A stretch of 64,000 nt of DNA from Phymorhynchus buccinoides. Lineage: Eukaryota; Mollusca; Gastropoda; Neogastropoda; Raphitomidae. Positions 11,033 through 20,979 of the stretch are shown one piece after another. The stretch is from positions 26,063,672-26,127,671 of the forward strand of contig CM065704.1 of assembly GCA_017654935.2 (NCBI GenBank). Reading direction: 5' to 3'. A model generated the notes under the pieces. It was given only the letters and a program-made list of their open reading frames with translations, searched no databases and was not told the origin of the DNA. The stretch's first letter is position 1. Each line of letters opens with the position of its first letter. The translations under genes were made by a program, and so were the position numbers.

Positions 11033-11708
11033 CCTTCTGAAGGAGTGCATCCACTAAGCCCTGATGTCAAGGACGGGAACGAGGACGAAAACACGGAGGT
11101 CCTGAAGCCAGTGAAGACTGAGTGGGATCCGACCCAGCCGCCCCCAAACCTTGCATTCTTTCCCCCTCAGTGGTCCCCGCCGGGCCAACAAGGCTCGCCG
11201 CAGCTAAGACGCCAGTCTGCGGAGCAGCACTTTGCGCCTCGCTACGAGTCCGACCCTTTCTATTCCGCAGGGGGTGGGCCGGGCCAGTCGCCGTTCCTCG
11301 AGCCGCGCAAGTCCAGCCCAAATTTGCCCACGGTGGATCCTCGAAGACCCGAAAGCTCTGATGGTGCCGGATTTGGCACAACTGCCGCGGCTGATCCTCA
11401 TCCTCAGTACCCATCCGGATATTATCCCCCCCCTGGGTTTGGAGGGGGTATGATCCCGCCCGGCATGAGGTATCCCTATCCGTATTTTGTTCCCTACGCT
11501 GGCGCCAGCCCTTACGGCAACAGTCCTGGCTACGCCGCCGGAGAAAAGCGTAGTTCTCGTGGAGATGGGGATGCTGAGCGTCTTCCACAGGGAATGGCTG
11601 ATGTGGGTTTTGGTCCTCCGCCGCCTTATCGAGAAGGAGGGTATCATACTCCGCCCGAATATGTTTGTGAGCCTGGAATGGAGCCGCAGGGTACAGGCCA
11701 CCCAACAG
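11033..11708 (+). CDS. PARP14-like gene, exon 3 (Pro/Gly-rich linker)
   Basis: A 676-base exon with acceptor ttgtctcttcag|cct and donor acccaacag|gtgaga. It enters in phase 0, as exon 2 requires, and leaves in phase 1. The 225 codons are clearly more GC-rich than the surrounding intron. The peptide is acidic at first (DVKDGNEDENTEV), then rich in Pro, Gly, Tyr and Ser (YPSGYYPPPGFGGG, MRYPYPYFVPYAG), with a PPPPY motif near the end that could bind WW domains. No globular domain is visible, so it is probably a disordered linker between RRM-like regions. The frame also runs upstream to an ATG at 10976, so an alternative first exon starting there cannot be excluded. Long frames on the opposite strand are shadows of its GC-rich composition. 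Confidence 0.65.
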
Positions 11709-11897
11709 GTGAGACAGACACTGAGACGGAGGGGTGGGGGTGATTTGTTCTTGTGTGATTTGTTTTGCAAACCTTGTTTTTTGTGTGTATTTTGTATCAA
11801 TTAGTAACAGCGAAGTTAGTATAGTCACTGTCTTATCCACTGATATTGCTTCATTTCCATTCATAGTCAGGCTAAATTATTTTAAAAGTACTGGTTG

Positions 11898-12135
11898 TTT
11901 AAAGACCCACCACATCCATAAGTGAAAATCGCGGTTTTCACGTGTTTCCCTCTCTCACTGGTAAGAAATCTTATTCGGGCCAGGTGTGGCTCCCATACAA
12001 ATGCCCCCAAATTCAAAACGAGACAGAAACATTGAAGAGCAGCCTCTATTTGAATTTGGGGGCATTTGTATGTGGGTCACACCTGGTCAGACAAAAATCA
12101 AGGGACTTAATTTTGCTGGGTCAGTGGGTCTTTAA
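11898..12135. mobile_element. Foldback MITE (family F) copy 1 in intron 3
   Basis: Starts TTTAAAGACCCACCAC and ends GTCAGTGGGTCTTTAA in inverse orientation. Internally CATACAAATGCCCCCAAATT is matched by GAATTTGGGGGCATTTGTAT, so most of the 238-bp unit can fold back. The second copy is at 44508-44732. No coding capacity. A TTTAAA or TTAA target is possible but not proven. Confidence 0.75.
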
Positions 12136-12496
12136 GTTGCCCTCTTAGTCTTATGTTATAACAATAATTAACATTCTGTTGTTTTACTTCAGGTTTCCAT
12201 TGCATTTAGCTTCTATTTTTTAAATTCAGTTTTCCATTGAATTTAGCTTTAATGTGAATTTATTCTTCAAATTCAGTTAAACAATATCAGATTTTCTTCC
12301 AAGTATTATTACTTGTCTGTTTTGTTTCATTCCGGAACAGCCGATAATTCAAGCAAAGTCAAACTGCCCCCTTTCTTTCTGATTTTGGAGTTGTCAAGTC
12401 GGTAGAACACCAGGCTTGCGGTATTTAGGGACAATGTAGTGAAATCACAGTCGACCAACCGTCGAAACAACAAACAACTACGGTGCTCAACCAAAA
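12136..12496. other. Intron sequence, nothing recognised
   Basis: AT-rich. A small internal duplication (TTCCATTGCATTTAGCTT and TTCCATTGAATTTAGCTT near 12195 and 12232) is the only structure seen. Confidence 0.4.
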
Positions 12497-12641
12497 CAAT
12501 AGGGCATTTGCCACGTGTGAGCGACCTTGAATTTAAATGAAGGTCTTAAGCAAGAGAGGTCATGCAACCACGGGCAAAGCATACAGGAAAGGGTGTACAG
12601 CCTTATCAACGGCTCGAGCATATGTGGCAAATGCCCTATTG
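12497..12641. mobile_element. 145-bp MITE with 18-bp perfect terminal inverted repeats
   Basis: CAATAGGGCATTTGCCAC at 12497-12514 is repeated exactly in inverse orientation as GTGGCAAATGCCCTATTG at 12624-12641. AAAA lies on both outer sides and may be a target duplication or chance. No coding capacity. No second copy was found in this window. Confidence 0.7.
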
Positions 12642-13599
12642 AAAAGGAAAACAATCAGAAGCTCTGCCTTTTTGCATACCTGCCAACCCTCCCGGTAAAT
12701 CCGGGAGCTTCCTGGATTTTGTCACCTCTCCCGGTCTTCCCGGAATTCATATGAAGCTCCCGGATTTAGAAATTTCCAGCTTAGATGACCTCAGAAACGA
12801 GTGTTATGAAACCCGAAAACCGAAACTGGGTTTCAGGAAGCTTCGCGGAGCAGAGTTCGTACTGCGCATGTCGGAAGCGGGGGCTACTTCCTCCTGCAAT
12901 CCTTTGTTTGGCGGTCTTTAGGCCTGTCTCACGCCGCCATTGACTGATTGAGACCTTTTTCTTTAGGCCTGTCTCACACCGCCATTGCATTTTTGCAAAG
13001 CGAGTTTAGAAGTGACCAAGGTATGGTGTGCACACAGATTTATTTCCTTGAAGCAAATGCATCAAATTGACGTCTATCTGCTAATTCTGGACACATAATG
13101 GACTTCAATGAGTTAAAACTGAAAATGTCCTGTGTTGTTCTCTCCTGCTAGGACAAAATGCCCTTTTGGAGTTTATTTAACATTAACAGAATTTGTCCCA
13201 TTGAATTCTGTCAGAACTAGGACATTTTGTCCTATTGGTTTTCTTGTTTCAGGACAGTCTGTCCTATCACTTTTGCACACACGGTACATCACTGAGTTAA
13301 TGCACGAGAATGAATGAAAATGTGAGAGAAAAACACGTGAGATTAATCATTCCCATGGACATGAATCTTACTGGAGTTCCAGAGCATATTCCCCAACAAA
13401 AACTAAAACTCCTTTGCCCTGTTTATTCACCATGTTCATTGAAAAGAAAAAATCTAAAAAATATGAATTAAAACAAAAACGATTGCTAAATTTATGCTGC
13501 ATTCAATTTCTTGTTCTCTGTTCATCAGTAATTGTCGATAGACGGCAGGTGGACATTACTGGAAGAAGAAGAAGGGTGGTAAATTCAATTTTCGGTAAA
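12642..13599. other. Intron sequence with small internal repeats
   Basis: There are inverted CCCGG motifs at 12690-12770 (CTCCCGGTAAATCCGGGAG), a near-duplicate of TTTAGGCCTGTCTCACGCCGCCATTG (12917 and 12963, described by position), and repeated AGGACA/TGTCCTA motifs at 13125-13275. None makes a definable gene or element. Confidence 0.4.
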
Positions 13600-13995
13600 G
13601 GTAAAGATGTGCCACCCCCCCTGCATTTCTCGGTTAATTCCATTTTTCCGTTTTTGCCTTTCTTACCAAACATAAAGCTGTATTTTATGAACCTTTTCAG
13701 CTAATTATCTTTTTGGAATACTAACCCTAACCCTAACCCTACCCCCCCCTATAAGACGGAAAAATGCAATGAACCACGACTGTGACAAATGCTGCGGTGT
13801 ACTGCAGTACATGGGGGTCCTATTAGATAATGGCCTTTATCATGACTGCAATTAATTATTGAAACAAAGATAATTAGCTGAAAATGTTCATAAAATACAG
13901 CTTCATGTTTGGTAAGAAAGGCAAAAAAGGACAAATGGAATTAACCGAGAAATGTAGGATGGGGGTGGGGGGGTGGGGGGTGTCACATCTTGACC
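13600..13995. mobile_element. Foldback element (family B) with telomere-like loop
   Basis: The left arm starts GGTAAAGATGTGCCACCCCC (13600) and runs through CATTTCTCGGTTAATTCC to AGCTAATTATCT. The right arm is its inverse (AGATAATTAGCTG to TTAACCGAGAAATG, then ACATCTTGACC ending at 13995). Between them lie three CTAACC-type units (13721-13743), a C run and TACTGCAGTACATG. Related copies at 3790-3985 and 37613-37900 share arm and centre. No coding capacity. Confidence 0.75.
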
Positions 13996-14216
13996 TATAC
14001 CAAATAATGTATATCATATCGTCGGTGAAATTCAAAAACCTTGTATCTCGATTTTTTTATATTTTTAGTTAGATACATAGTCAGCTCTCTAATTTTTCCC
14101 CGCCACCTTCCACCAAAAGCTCGTATCTCTAACGACTTTCTATCTGGGGTAAATGAGGTTGTGAAAATAGAAGAAAAACTTGTAAGTCCCAAATTCAGAT
14201 ATAGTTAAGGACAAAA

Positions 14217-17200
14217 ACCATAGCCCCCAAAGACTCACTCAATGCTACAGGTGTGGTTTCAATCACCACGGCAGAGATCAAAATTGCCCTGCCAGAGGGA
14301 AAACATGCAGGAAATGCGGAGGTGCAAACCATTTCCAGAAAATGTGCCGAACAAAGAACCCTGCAAGAAACAGAGAAGAAAGAGAAGAGGAAAAGTTCCA
14401 GAAGAAGCCCTACTTCCATGGAAAGAGAAGAAACAAAGTTCGCCAACTGAATGGTGTAGACAGCACAGAGAGTGAAGAAGAGGACACAAATATTTTCATG
14501 ACAAAGAGCTCCAAAGAGGCAAATGTTGCTACTAAGAAAGAAGAAGCAAGTCAGTCAGAGAATGAAGAAAACACTTACGTGTTTGCAACAAGTTCAAGCG
14601 TCAAGAACAACAAGATCCCTGTGAAGATAGGAGGAATCCCACTCACCATGATTGTCGACTCAGGAAGTGACACGAACATCATTGATGAAAATCTGTGGAA
14701 GGAACTCAAGAAACAGAAGATTGAATGCACTTCAAGGCAGAGCGTCAAGAAGCTGTTCCCATACACGTCAGAAAAAACACTACACACCATTGGATGTTTC
14801 AACGCAGAAATCATAGCAGGAGAAACCAGCGTCAGAGCTGAATTCCACGTTATCAAAGAAAAAGGAGAACCACTGCTGAGCAGAAACACTGCCATGCAGC
14901 TCGGAGTACTTAAAATTGGCATTGACATCCAGAATGTGTCTTCAAGCAATGAAGAAACCGCTGACATTTTCAACGACTTTCAACCACTCTTCACCGGATT
15001 CGGGAAACTGAAAGATTGTCAAGTCAAGCTTACCGTTGATCCAAACGTCAAACCCGTCGCTCAGCCGGTGAGACGCACGCCATTTGGACTTCGTGCAAAA
15101 GTGGCAGAGAAAATTCAAGAACTCTTGGACAAAGATATCATTGAACAAGTTGAAAAGCCAATGCCTTGGGTCAGTCCGGTTGTGATCGTGCCGAAACCGA
15201 ATGAAGACATTCGACTGTGTGTCAACATGCGAAGACTGAATGAAGCCGTCATGAGAGAATGACACCCAATTCCGACAATGGATGAAATCCTGCAAGACAT
15301 GAGTGAAAGCAAGGTGTTCTCGAAGCTAGATCTCAAGCTAGGATACCACCAACTAGAACTAGATCCAGAGTCAAGAGACCTGACTACTTTCGTCACACAC
15401 TCTGGTCTATTCAGGTACAAACGTCTTGTTATGGGAATTAGTGCTGCAAGTGAAATCTACCAGCATGAAATCCAGAAAGTCCTGCAAGGAATTCCGGGAG
15501 TGGCAAACATAACAGATGACATCGTAGTCCATGGTCCAAACAAAGGAGAGCATGATCGATGATTGCGTCAAGCCCTACATCGACTGCAAGATGCTGGCCT
15601 GACACTAAACAAAGAAAAATGCAAGTTCAGAAAATCTGAAATCACGTTCCTTGGACACAAACTGACATCTAACGGGATCCACCCCACAAAGGAAAAATTT
15701 GAGTCGATCCTGAACGCCAGAGAACCAGAAACAGCAAGCGGAGTCAGAAGCTTCTTGGGACTTGCAAACTACTCTGCACGATTCATCCCGAATTTCGCAA
15801 CATTGGCTGAACCGCTTCGAAGACTGACAAGAAAGAACTTAAAGTTCACCTTCAGACCAGAGCAAAGAAGAGCTTTTGAGGCATTGAAGAAAGCCTTGGC
15901 CAGTGCCGAAGCGCTTGGATATTATGATCCGAAAGCCAAAACAAAGATCATCACGGACGCATCACCAGTGGGCATTGCCGGAATTCTCATCCAAGTCCAT
16001 GAGAACACACCCAGAGTGATCAGCTACTCAAGCCGAAGCCTAACCGATGTTGAAAGAAGGTACTCCCAAACAGAGAAAGAGGCCCTTGCCATTGTCTGGG
16101 CATGTGAAAAGTTCCACCCATACATCTACGGACTTGAATTTGATCTTCTGACGGACCACAAGCCCTTGCAAGTCATTTATGGTCCCCGCTCAAAACCAAG
16201 TGCCCGAATAGAAAGATGGGTCCTTCGACTTCAAGCCTACAAATTCAAAGTCGTCTACATCCCAGGCAAAAGCAACATCGCTGACCCGATGTCACGCCTG
16301 CTCACGCTAACACCAACTGAGTCAAAACTGACTGAAGAAACAGAAAGCCACGTCCACTTCATAGCAGTGAACGCAACGCCAAACGCAGTGACCACAAGGG
16401 AGATAGAGAGAGCTTCAGGCGAAGACGAAGAACTGCAAGAAGTTCGAGAAAACCTCAAAACAGGAACATGGGACGATAATAGCTTGAAAATGTATGCAGC
16501 AGTCAGTCCAGAGCTGTGTACAATCGGCAAGCTATTGCTGAGAGGCTCAAGAATCGTCGTGCCTAAGAAACTGCGTCCACGCATCATCGCCCTTGCACAC
16601 GAAGGACATCTGGGAATCGTGGGAACAAAACCAAACCTGCGAACCAAAGTTTGGTGGCCCGGAATGGAAAAAGAAGCAGACAAATACTGCAAAACTTGCC
16701 ACGGCTGTCAACTCGTAAGCCGACCAAACCCACCAGAACCTATGAAGAACACCAAACTACCACCAGGACCATGGGAAGACATCGCACTTGATTTCCTAGG
16801 CCCATTTCCTATGGGCGAATCAGTCCTCGTGATCATAGACTACTACAGCAGATACTATGAAGTCGCTGTCATGAAGTCAACAACTGCTGAGAAAACGATC
16901 TCCGTCCTGAAAACAATTTTCGCCAGACATGGACTGCCACTGACGCCCACAGTTCATTTCTGAGATCTTCGCCAAGTTCCTGAGAGGAAACGGAATCAAA
17001 CACATCAAAGTCACCCCAAAATGGCCACAAGCGAACGGAGAAGTCGAAAGACAAAACCAATCACTCTTGAAACGAATGAAAATCGCAAAAGCTGGGGGGA
17101 AGAACTGGAAAGACGAAATCCTGACCTACCTCGCTGCCTACCGAGCAACTCCTCACCCAACGACCGGAAAAAGTCCCGCAGAACTTCTGTTCGGACGCAA

Positions 17201-17797
17201 AATTCGAACGAAAATTCCCGAACTGACACCAGAAACAATCGACCAAGAAACTCAAGACCACGACGCAAAAAAGGACTTTCAAAACTGTACACTGACATGA
17301 AAAGATCAGCAACATCTTCAGACATTGACCTCGGAGACAGAGTTCTGATGAAGAACGAAAAGGCTGGAAAGCTGCAAACCCCATTCATCCCTGAACCCTT
17401 TGAAGTTGTTCAGAAGCACGGCAGCAAAATCACCGTGCAGTCATCAGATGGCGCCATGTACAGCCGCAACTCGTCCCACATGAAGAAATATCTTCATCAT
17501 GAAGAAGGAGAGGATGCCGGAGCTGTCTCCAATGAAACCATGGCCGCCACACCAGACCGAGAGGAGCAGACAACGAAGGAAGAAACCTGTCCACCCAGTG
17601 TGCTTACACCACACTCTGCAAAGCCCAGAGACACTTCAAACCCCACAGCACACACTGAGAAAACCCGTGACACTGCAAAAACACCTACTGTGCCAGTGAC
17701 ACACAAAGCAAACAACGAGCAGAACACAACCCCCAAGCTCAGACCCACACGAACAAAGAAAACACCAAGCAAATTCGATGACTTTGTAATGACCTAA
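14217..17797 (+). pseudogene. Ty3/gypsy gag-pol remnant, copy A
   Basis: In order: two CCHC-type zinc knuckles (CYRCGFNHHGRDQNC at 14243, non-canonical spacing; CRKCGGANHFQKMC near 14309, canonical CX2CX4HX4C); protease with DSGSD (about 14660); RT with ITDD near 15511-15522; RNase H (TDAS near 15955, TDHK near 16153); integrase HHCC (LAHEGHLG, CKTCHGC) and its first Asp (ALDFLGPF near 16788). Breaks seen directly: TGA at 15260-15262, TGA at 15560-15562, and a short deletion near 16943-16950 that shifts the frame and removes the residues around the second catalytic Asp. The integrase then continues in other frames to a basic C-terminus (SKFDDFVMT, stop at 17795). The damage means this copy cannot encode an active polyprotein. 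Confidence 0.9.
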
Positions 17798-18359
17798 CAC
17801 AGACTAGCTCTACATGCACTAGAAGTCTAAAGTCCTAGACAAAAGTGAAACACATTCAATGTGAAGACTGTAAAGCAAAGCCACACAATTCATTATTTGT
17901 TTATTAACGCATAAGTTACTTGCAAGCAATTTTATTCATTTGAACATTTGTTTTACAATTTGTTGTACAAGTTCAATTTACTTCAATTTAATTTGTTAAA
18001 TGTTAGGACATTTCTTTACAACAAGAAGTTGACATTTCACATCGCGGGAAGCATCAGTGAGAAAGTGACTATTAATCTGTGAAACACAGAGACTTTAAAG
18101 CTGTTATTTCATTTCATCAAGTAATAATTACTTTTGTGACAAACATATGTTACATGTGTTGAAATTAACGCTGACAAGAAGAAACATTAGAATAATATGT
18201 GACAGAATTAATAATGTCAGCTTTGATGGAAAAAGGAAACTTTTAAAGTAAATAAGTATGTATAGTCAGTTTAATTAACTTTGGTTTCTACAAAGAAAAC
18301 GAGTAAGATGTATAGCAAGTTTTATTAATTTTGGTTATTGTAAATTGTAAAAGGAGGGA

Positions 18360-18549
18360 TGTTGTGTTTGCATAGGTTTATGTAAGAAGACAATGTTGTT
18401 ATGGAAACGGACAGTTGGATTCTGGGTATTAAATATGGAGCAACTCTAAAACCGTTGTCTGGACTGCTACAAGTGCGAATGAGCTTAGGGGTGCTTAGTA
18501 GAGTTAGACCGACCTAGAGTAGGGCCAGAACGAATACAAGAATACCACA
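18360..18549 (+). repeat. 3' LTR of Ty3/gypsy copy A (190 bp)
   Basis: Begins TGTTGTGTTTGCATAGG directly after the polypurine tract and ends at AATACCACA, fitting TG...CA ends. It contains TATTAAATATGG, a possible TATA or polyadenylation signal. The matching LTR of copy B is 25502-25691. The right border is inferred from the CA end, because no 5' LTR is available for comparison. Confidence 0.65.
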
Positions 18550-18591
18550 ATTGATTCTTGAGAGAATGTTTTGCGTTCACCCATGCTAATA

Positions 18592-18592
<1 letters not shown>

Positions 18593-18641
<49 letters not shown>

Positions 18642-18717
18642 TGCGCGCACGTGTGTGTGTGTGTGCGTGTGTGTGTGTGTGCGCGCGCACGTGCGCGTGC
18701 GTGTGTGTGTGTGTGTT
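18593..18717. repeat. (TG)n tract next to exon 4a
   Basis: TG repeats with GCGCGCAC interruptions run up to eight bases before the exon 4a acceptor. They supply part of the pyrimidine/TG-rich acceptor context (gtgtgttcatttcag). The homologous tract before exon 4b differs in interruptions and length. Confidence 0.95.
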
Positions 18718-18725
18718 CATTTCAG

Positions 18726-18968
18726 TGGTGGAGAGAATCGTCGCGCGCACCCACACCGTAGGCGGGCGTCTGCTGGAGGTGGTCCCCGCGCTGAGAATGG
18801 AACCCCCGGCCCCTCCCTCCACCATCATTGTCACAGGGTGCAACCTGGCAACTCCCGACACTTACCGCTACTACTTTGAAAACTCCAAGAGGGGCGGTGG
18901 AGAGATCCAGGATTTGACGGTGGACGAAGCCAGGGGCGCCATTCTCATCACTTTCACAGACCCTGAAG
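18726..18968 (+). CDS. PARP14-like gene, exon 4a (RRM-like, duplicated)
   Basis: A 243-base exon with acceptor gttcatttcag|tgg and donor ccctgaag|gtagag, phase 1 on both sides; phase 1 matches exon 3. The 81 residues start with the end of one RRM-like fold ([20 protein letters not shown]) and continue with the first strands of the next ([39 protein letters not shown]). The YFENxxRxGGG followed by xITFxDP pattern is characteristic of the RRM-like repeats of PARP10/14/15-type proteins; this is recognition from memory, not a search. Because the exon starts mid-fold, an exon supplying the first half of that fold would be expected between exon 3 and this one, and I found none. Exon 4b (25868-26110) is identical. 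Confidence 0.7.
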
Positions 18969-19334
18969 GTAGAGAAAAATGCGGAGAGGTGTGGTGGAGG
19001 TGGTGGATTTTTACAGCTGTCTCGGGAGGAACATTTAGTTCATCTATGTTTTCAGAAGTTTTTTTCAAGCTAACTTTAGCTTACCATAAGTAAGTTTTCA
19101 TAAATCGTCGCCCGCATGCAAAAGAGACTTAAGTCGAAAGACGTCACTTCACATAAGGGGGTATAGAAAACTCAACAGTTTGGTCACTTCAGGTCAAATT
19201 ACGTCATTGTTTTGTTAGCTTAGAGTCACAGTCAGTGTTTTATCTGTGCAAATTATTGTTTCACAGCTTTGTTAGATGATGCAGCTTGTCTATATCATCT
19301 GGTAAGTTCAAAAAATTGAAGTTGACCAATTTTG

Positions 19335-19825
19335 CAACGTACACAATCAAGCATTGCTGACATTAAATCATGGATAACTAACAAGCTCCAACTGAACAAT
19401 GGTAAAACAGAGGAAATCTGGTTTTGGAAGGAGAGAGTCTGATCAAGTGTGACGCCAAGATTGCGTACAGTGGTAGAAGTGTGAATAAGAGAGTTTTTTT
19501 AACTGGATGGAAGTAGGGACAGTTTCCTGACAAGACTTGCTTGGGTACAATGAAAATCATTTCTGTTTTACCATTGTTCAGTTGGAGCTTGTTAGTTATC
19601 CATGATTTAATGTCAGCAATGCTTGATTGTGTACGTTGGATAATGGATGGAAGCAGAGAGGGATCAGCAGATGAGTAAATCTGGTTGTCGTCAGAGAAGC
19701 AGTGATGGGAAATGCTATGATGAGAAACAATGTCGGAAATGGGTTGTGTATAAAGGACAAAGAGAATAGGTCCCAAGACAGAGCCCCAAGGAACACCATG
19801 CTCCAAAGCAGCTGAATGAGAAGAG
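19335..19825 (-). pseudogene. LINE reverse-transcriptase fragment, copy A
   Basis: Minus-strand coding remnant of a non-LTR retrotransposon RT: GVPWGSVLGPILFVLYTQ, then the catalytic box as FSDDNQIY, then LLPSIIQRTQSSIADIKSW. CR1/L2/Jockey-type elements have this pattern. The end at 19335-19412 is an inverted copy of part of the same RT (19563-19638), so the fragment is rearranged. It is cut at 19825, where copy B continues into more RT. Not functional. Confidence 0.85.
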
Positions 19826-19837
19826 TGCGCGCGCACG

Positions 19838-19930
19838 TGTGTGTGTGTGTGTGTGTCAAGTCAAGTCAAGTCAAAATGATCTTTATTGACGATAAAAGAA
19901 TAAGCTTGATAAAGCTTTTTTACATCCTGT
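19838..19930 (-). mobile_element. (TG)n joined to a (TCAAG)n retroposon tail
   Basis: TGTGTGTG runs into TCAAGTCAAGTCAAGTCAAA and ATGATCTTTATTGACG, the same join as at 10530-10565. It lies exactly where copy A loses similarity to copy B, suggesting insertion or rearrangement at that point. Confidence 0.45.
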
Positions 19931-20979
19931 GTTTGTGTGTGTGTTTGACAGTTTTCTTCGTTTTCTATCTGTGGTTTGGCATCTGAGTGTGTTAAAATCA
20001 GAATTTTGCGTGATTGGGGAAAGGGGCGTGTGCTTTACAATAAATAAGATACGTCTTATACTCCGTAAAATACGGTAAGCTATTTTATGCCAGTGTGTTG
20101 TTTTTCTGATGACTGTCATTCAGATAGCTGTCGAGGCAGCTGCTGTTATGGAGAGCTAGGCTGGAATTCGTTTTTGCTAAAGATGCCTTTGCCTAGGGTA
20201 CATTACCGCTCTCTCAGCTTAGAGAGCTTGAGGACAGCTGGCATGGGGGAAGGTTCCCAATAGTCGTATTATAAGGTGCAGGTATCTCAGTCTAAAAAGA
20301 AAAAGCACTGTCGTATATTCTGTAATATACAGTACTTACAGCTTAACCTGGGTGCCATAATAATAATATATATTGCCATATGTTTTGGACTATAAGGCTT
20401 ACATGGATGCTCCTGCTTTCAGGATGTCCTGACATGCAGGATTTTGAGAATTTGAGAAGCATCGAATTTTCTATTTATAAACGTTTTGTCGGTTTATCGC
20501 ATGTTTGTATAGAATGTAAAAACAAAAATGAATACAGATAAATGTTTACATGCCTTTACCAGGCACTTTATACTTTTTATAGATTCTATATGACTTAAAT
20601 CAGGTTTTTTTTGTTCACTTCTTAATACAAACTTTATATTTTTAGGATTTTTTACGTCAAGTTGTTGTTAACTGGGCAGCCCCTGGGCTAACTGGGCAGC
20701 CTTGCAGGATCTTTGAAATTTCTCAGGAGCACCCATGACCTCAAAAAGTCTATAAAGCGCACCCCCCAAATTGTACACAAAATTGAGATTTTGTTATTAT
20801 ACAGTGCACGTACGTTTTCCTGAAAGTCGGTTAAGCGAAACTTCTGATACATGAAAGCAATTTTCATTTCCCGGCCAGAGCCCTTCTTTGGAAGACTAAC
20901 TTTCCGACGGTAATAAGTGAAACGACGGATAATCAAAACGTTTGATACCTGAAAGTGTGTCTGACATCCCATACGCATC
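19926..20979. other. Spacer between duplicated tracts; TIR-element remnants
   Basis: No gene. Short pieces resemble ends of the TACCGTA element in intron 1: CTCCGTAAAATACGGTAA near 20060 and GGACTATAAGGC near 20388. TAACTGGGCAGCC is repeated at 20669 and 20690. The rest is unassigned. Confidence 0.4.

Larger units (their letters stand above)
14217..18549 (+). mobile_element. Ty3/gypsy retrotransposon, copy A, 5' truncated
   Basis: Partial element in intron 3: end of gag, protease, RT, RNase H, integrase, a tail of about 560 bases, a polypurine tract (AAAAGGAGGGA, 18349-18359) and a 190-bp 3' LTR. No 5' LTR or primer-binding site is present. The standard PR-RT-RH-INT order, the GPY/F-like region and the basic C-terminus suggest a Mag-like Ty3/gypsy lineage; the clade is inferred only. 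It is defective (see the coding entry). Confidence 0.9.
14217..19825. repeat. Tandem segmental duplication, copy A
   Basis: From 14217 to 19825 the sequence matches 21358-26972 (offset 7141-7147) with only scattered substitutions, small indels and different TG-tract lengths. It contains the Ty3/gypsy pol and 3' LTR, exon 4a and a LINE fragment. The left edge falls inside gag at ACCATAGCCCCC and the right edge inside the LINE, so neither edge is an element boundary. A false duplication from two assembled haplotypes is an alternative to a real event. Confidence 0.9.

Noticed and set aside
11067..11864. Minus-strand frames of 198 and 265 codons opposite exon 3
   Set aside because: They are shadows of the GC-rich coding strand. 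The + strand has matching splice sites and phases; the minus frames have neither domains nor borders.
15260..15562. TGA codons in the Ty3 RT read as selenocysteine or programmed readthrough
   Set aside because: Other lesions (integrase deletion, frameshifts) show the element is dead, and CpG decay explains TGA. No selenocysteine structure was identified.
16869..17388. Minus-strand frames of up to 125 codons opposite the integrase (and 24011-24530)
   Set aside because: They are antisense shadows of the retroelement, identical in both copies, without domain features.
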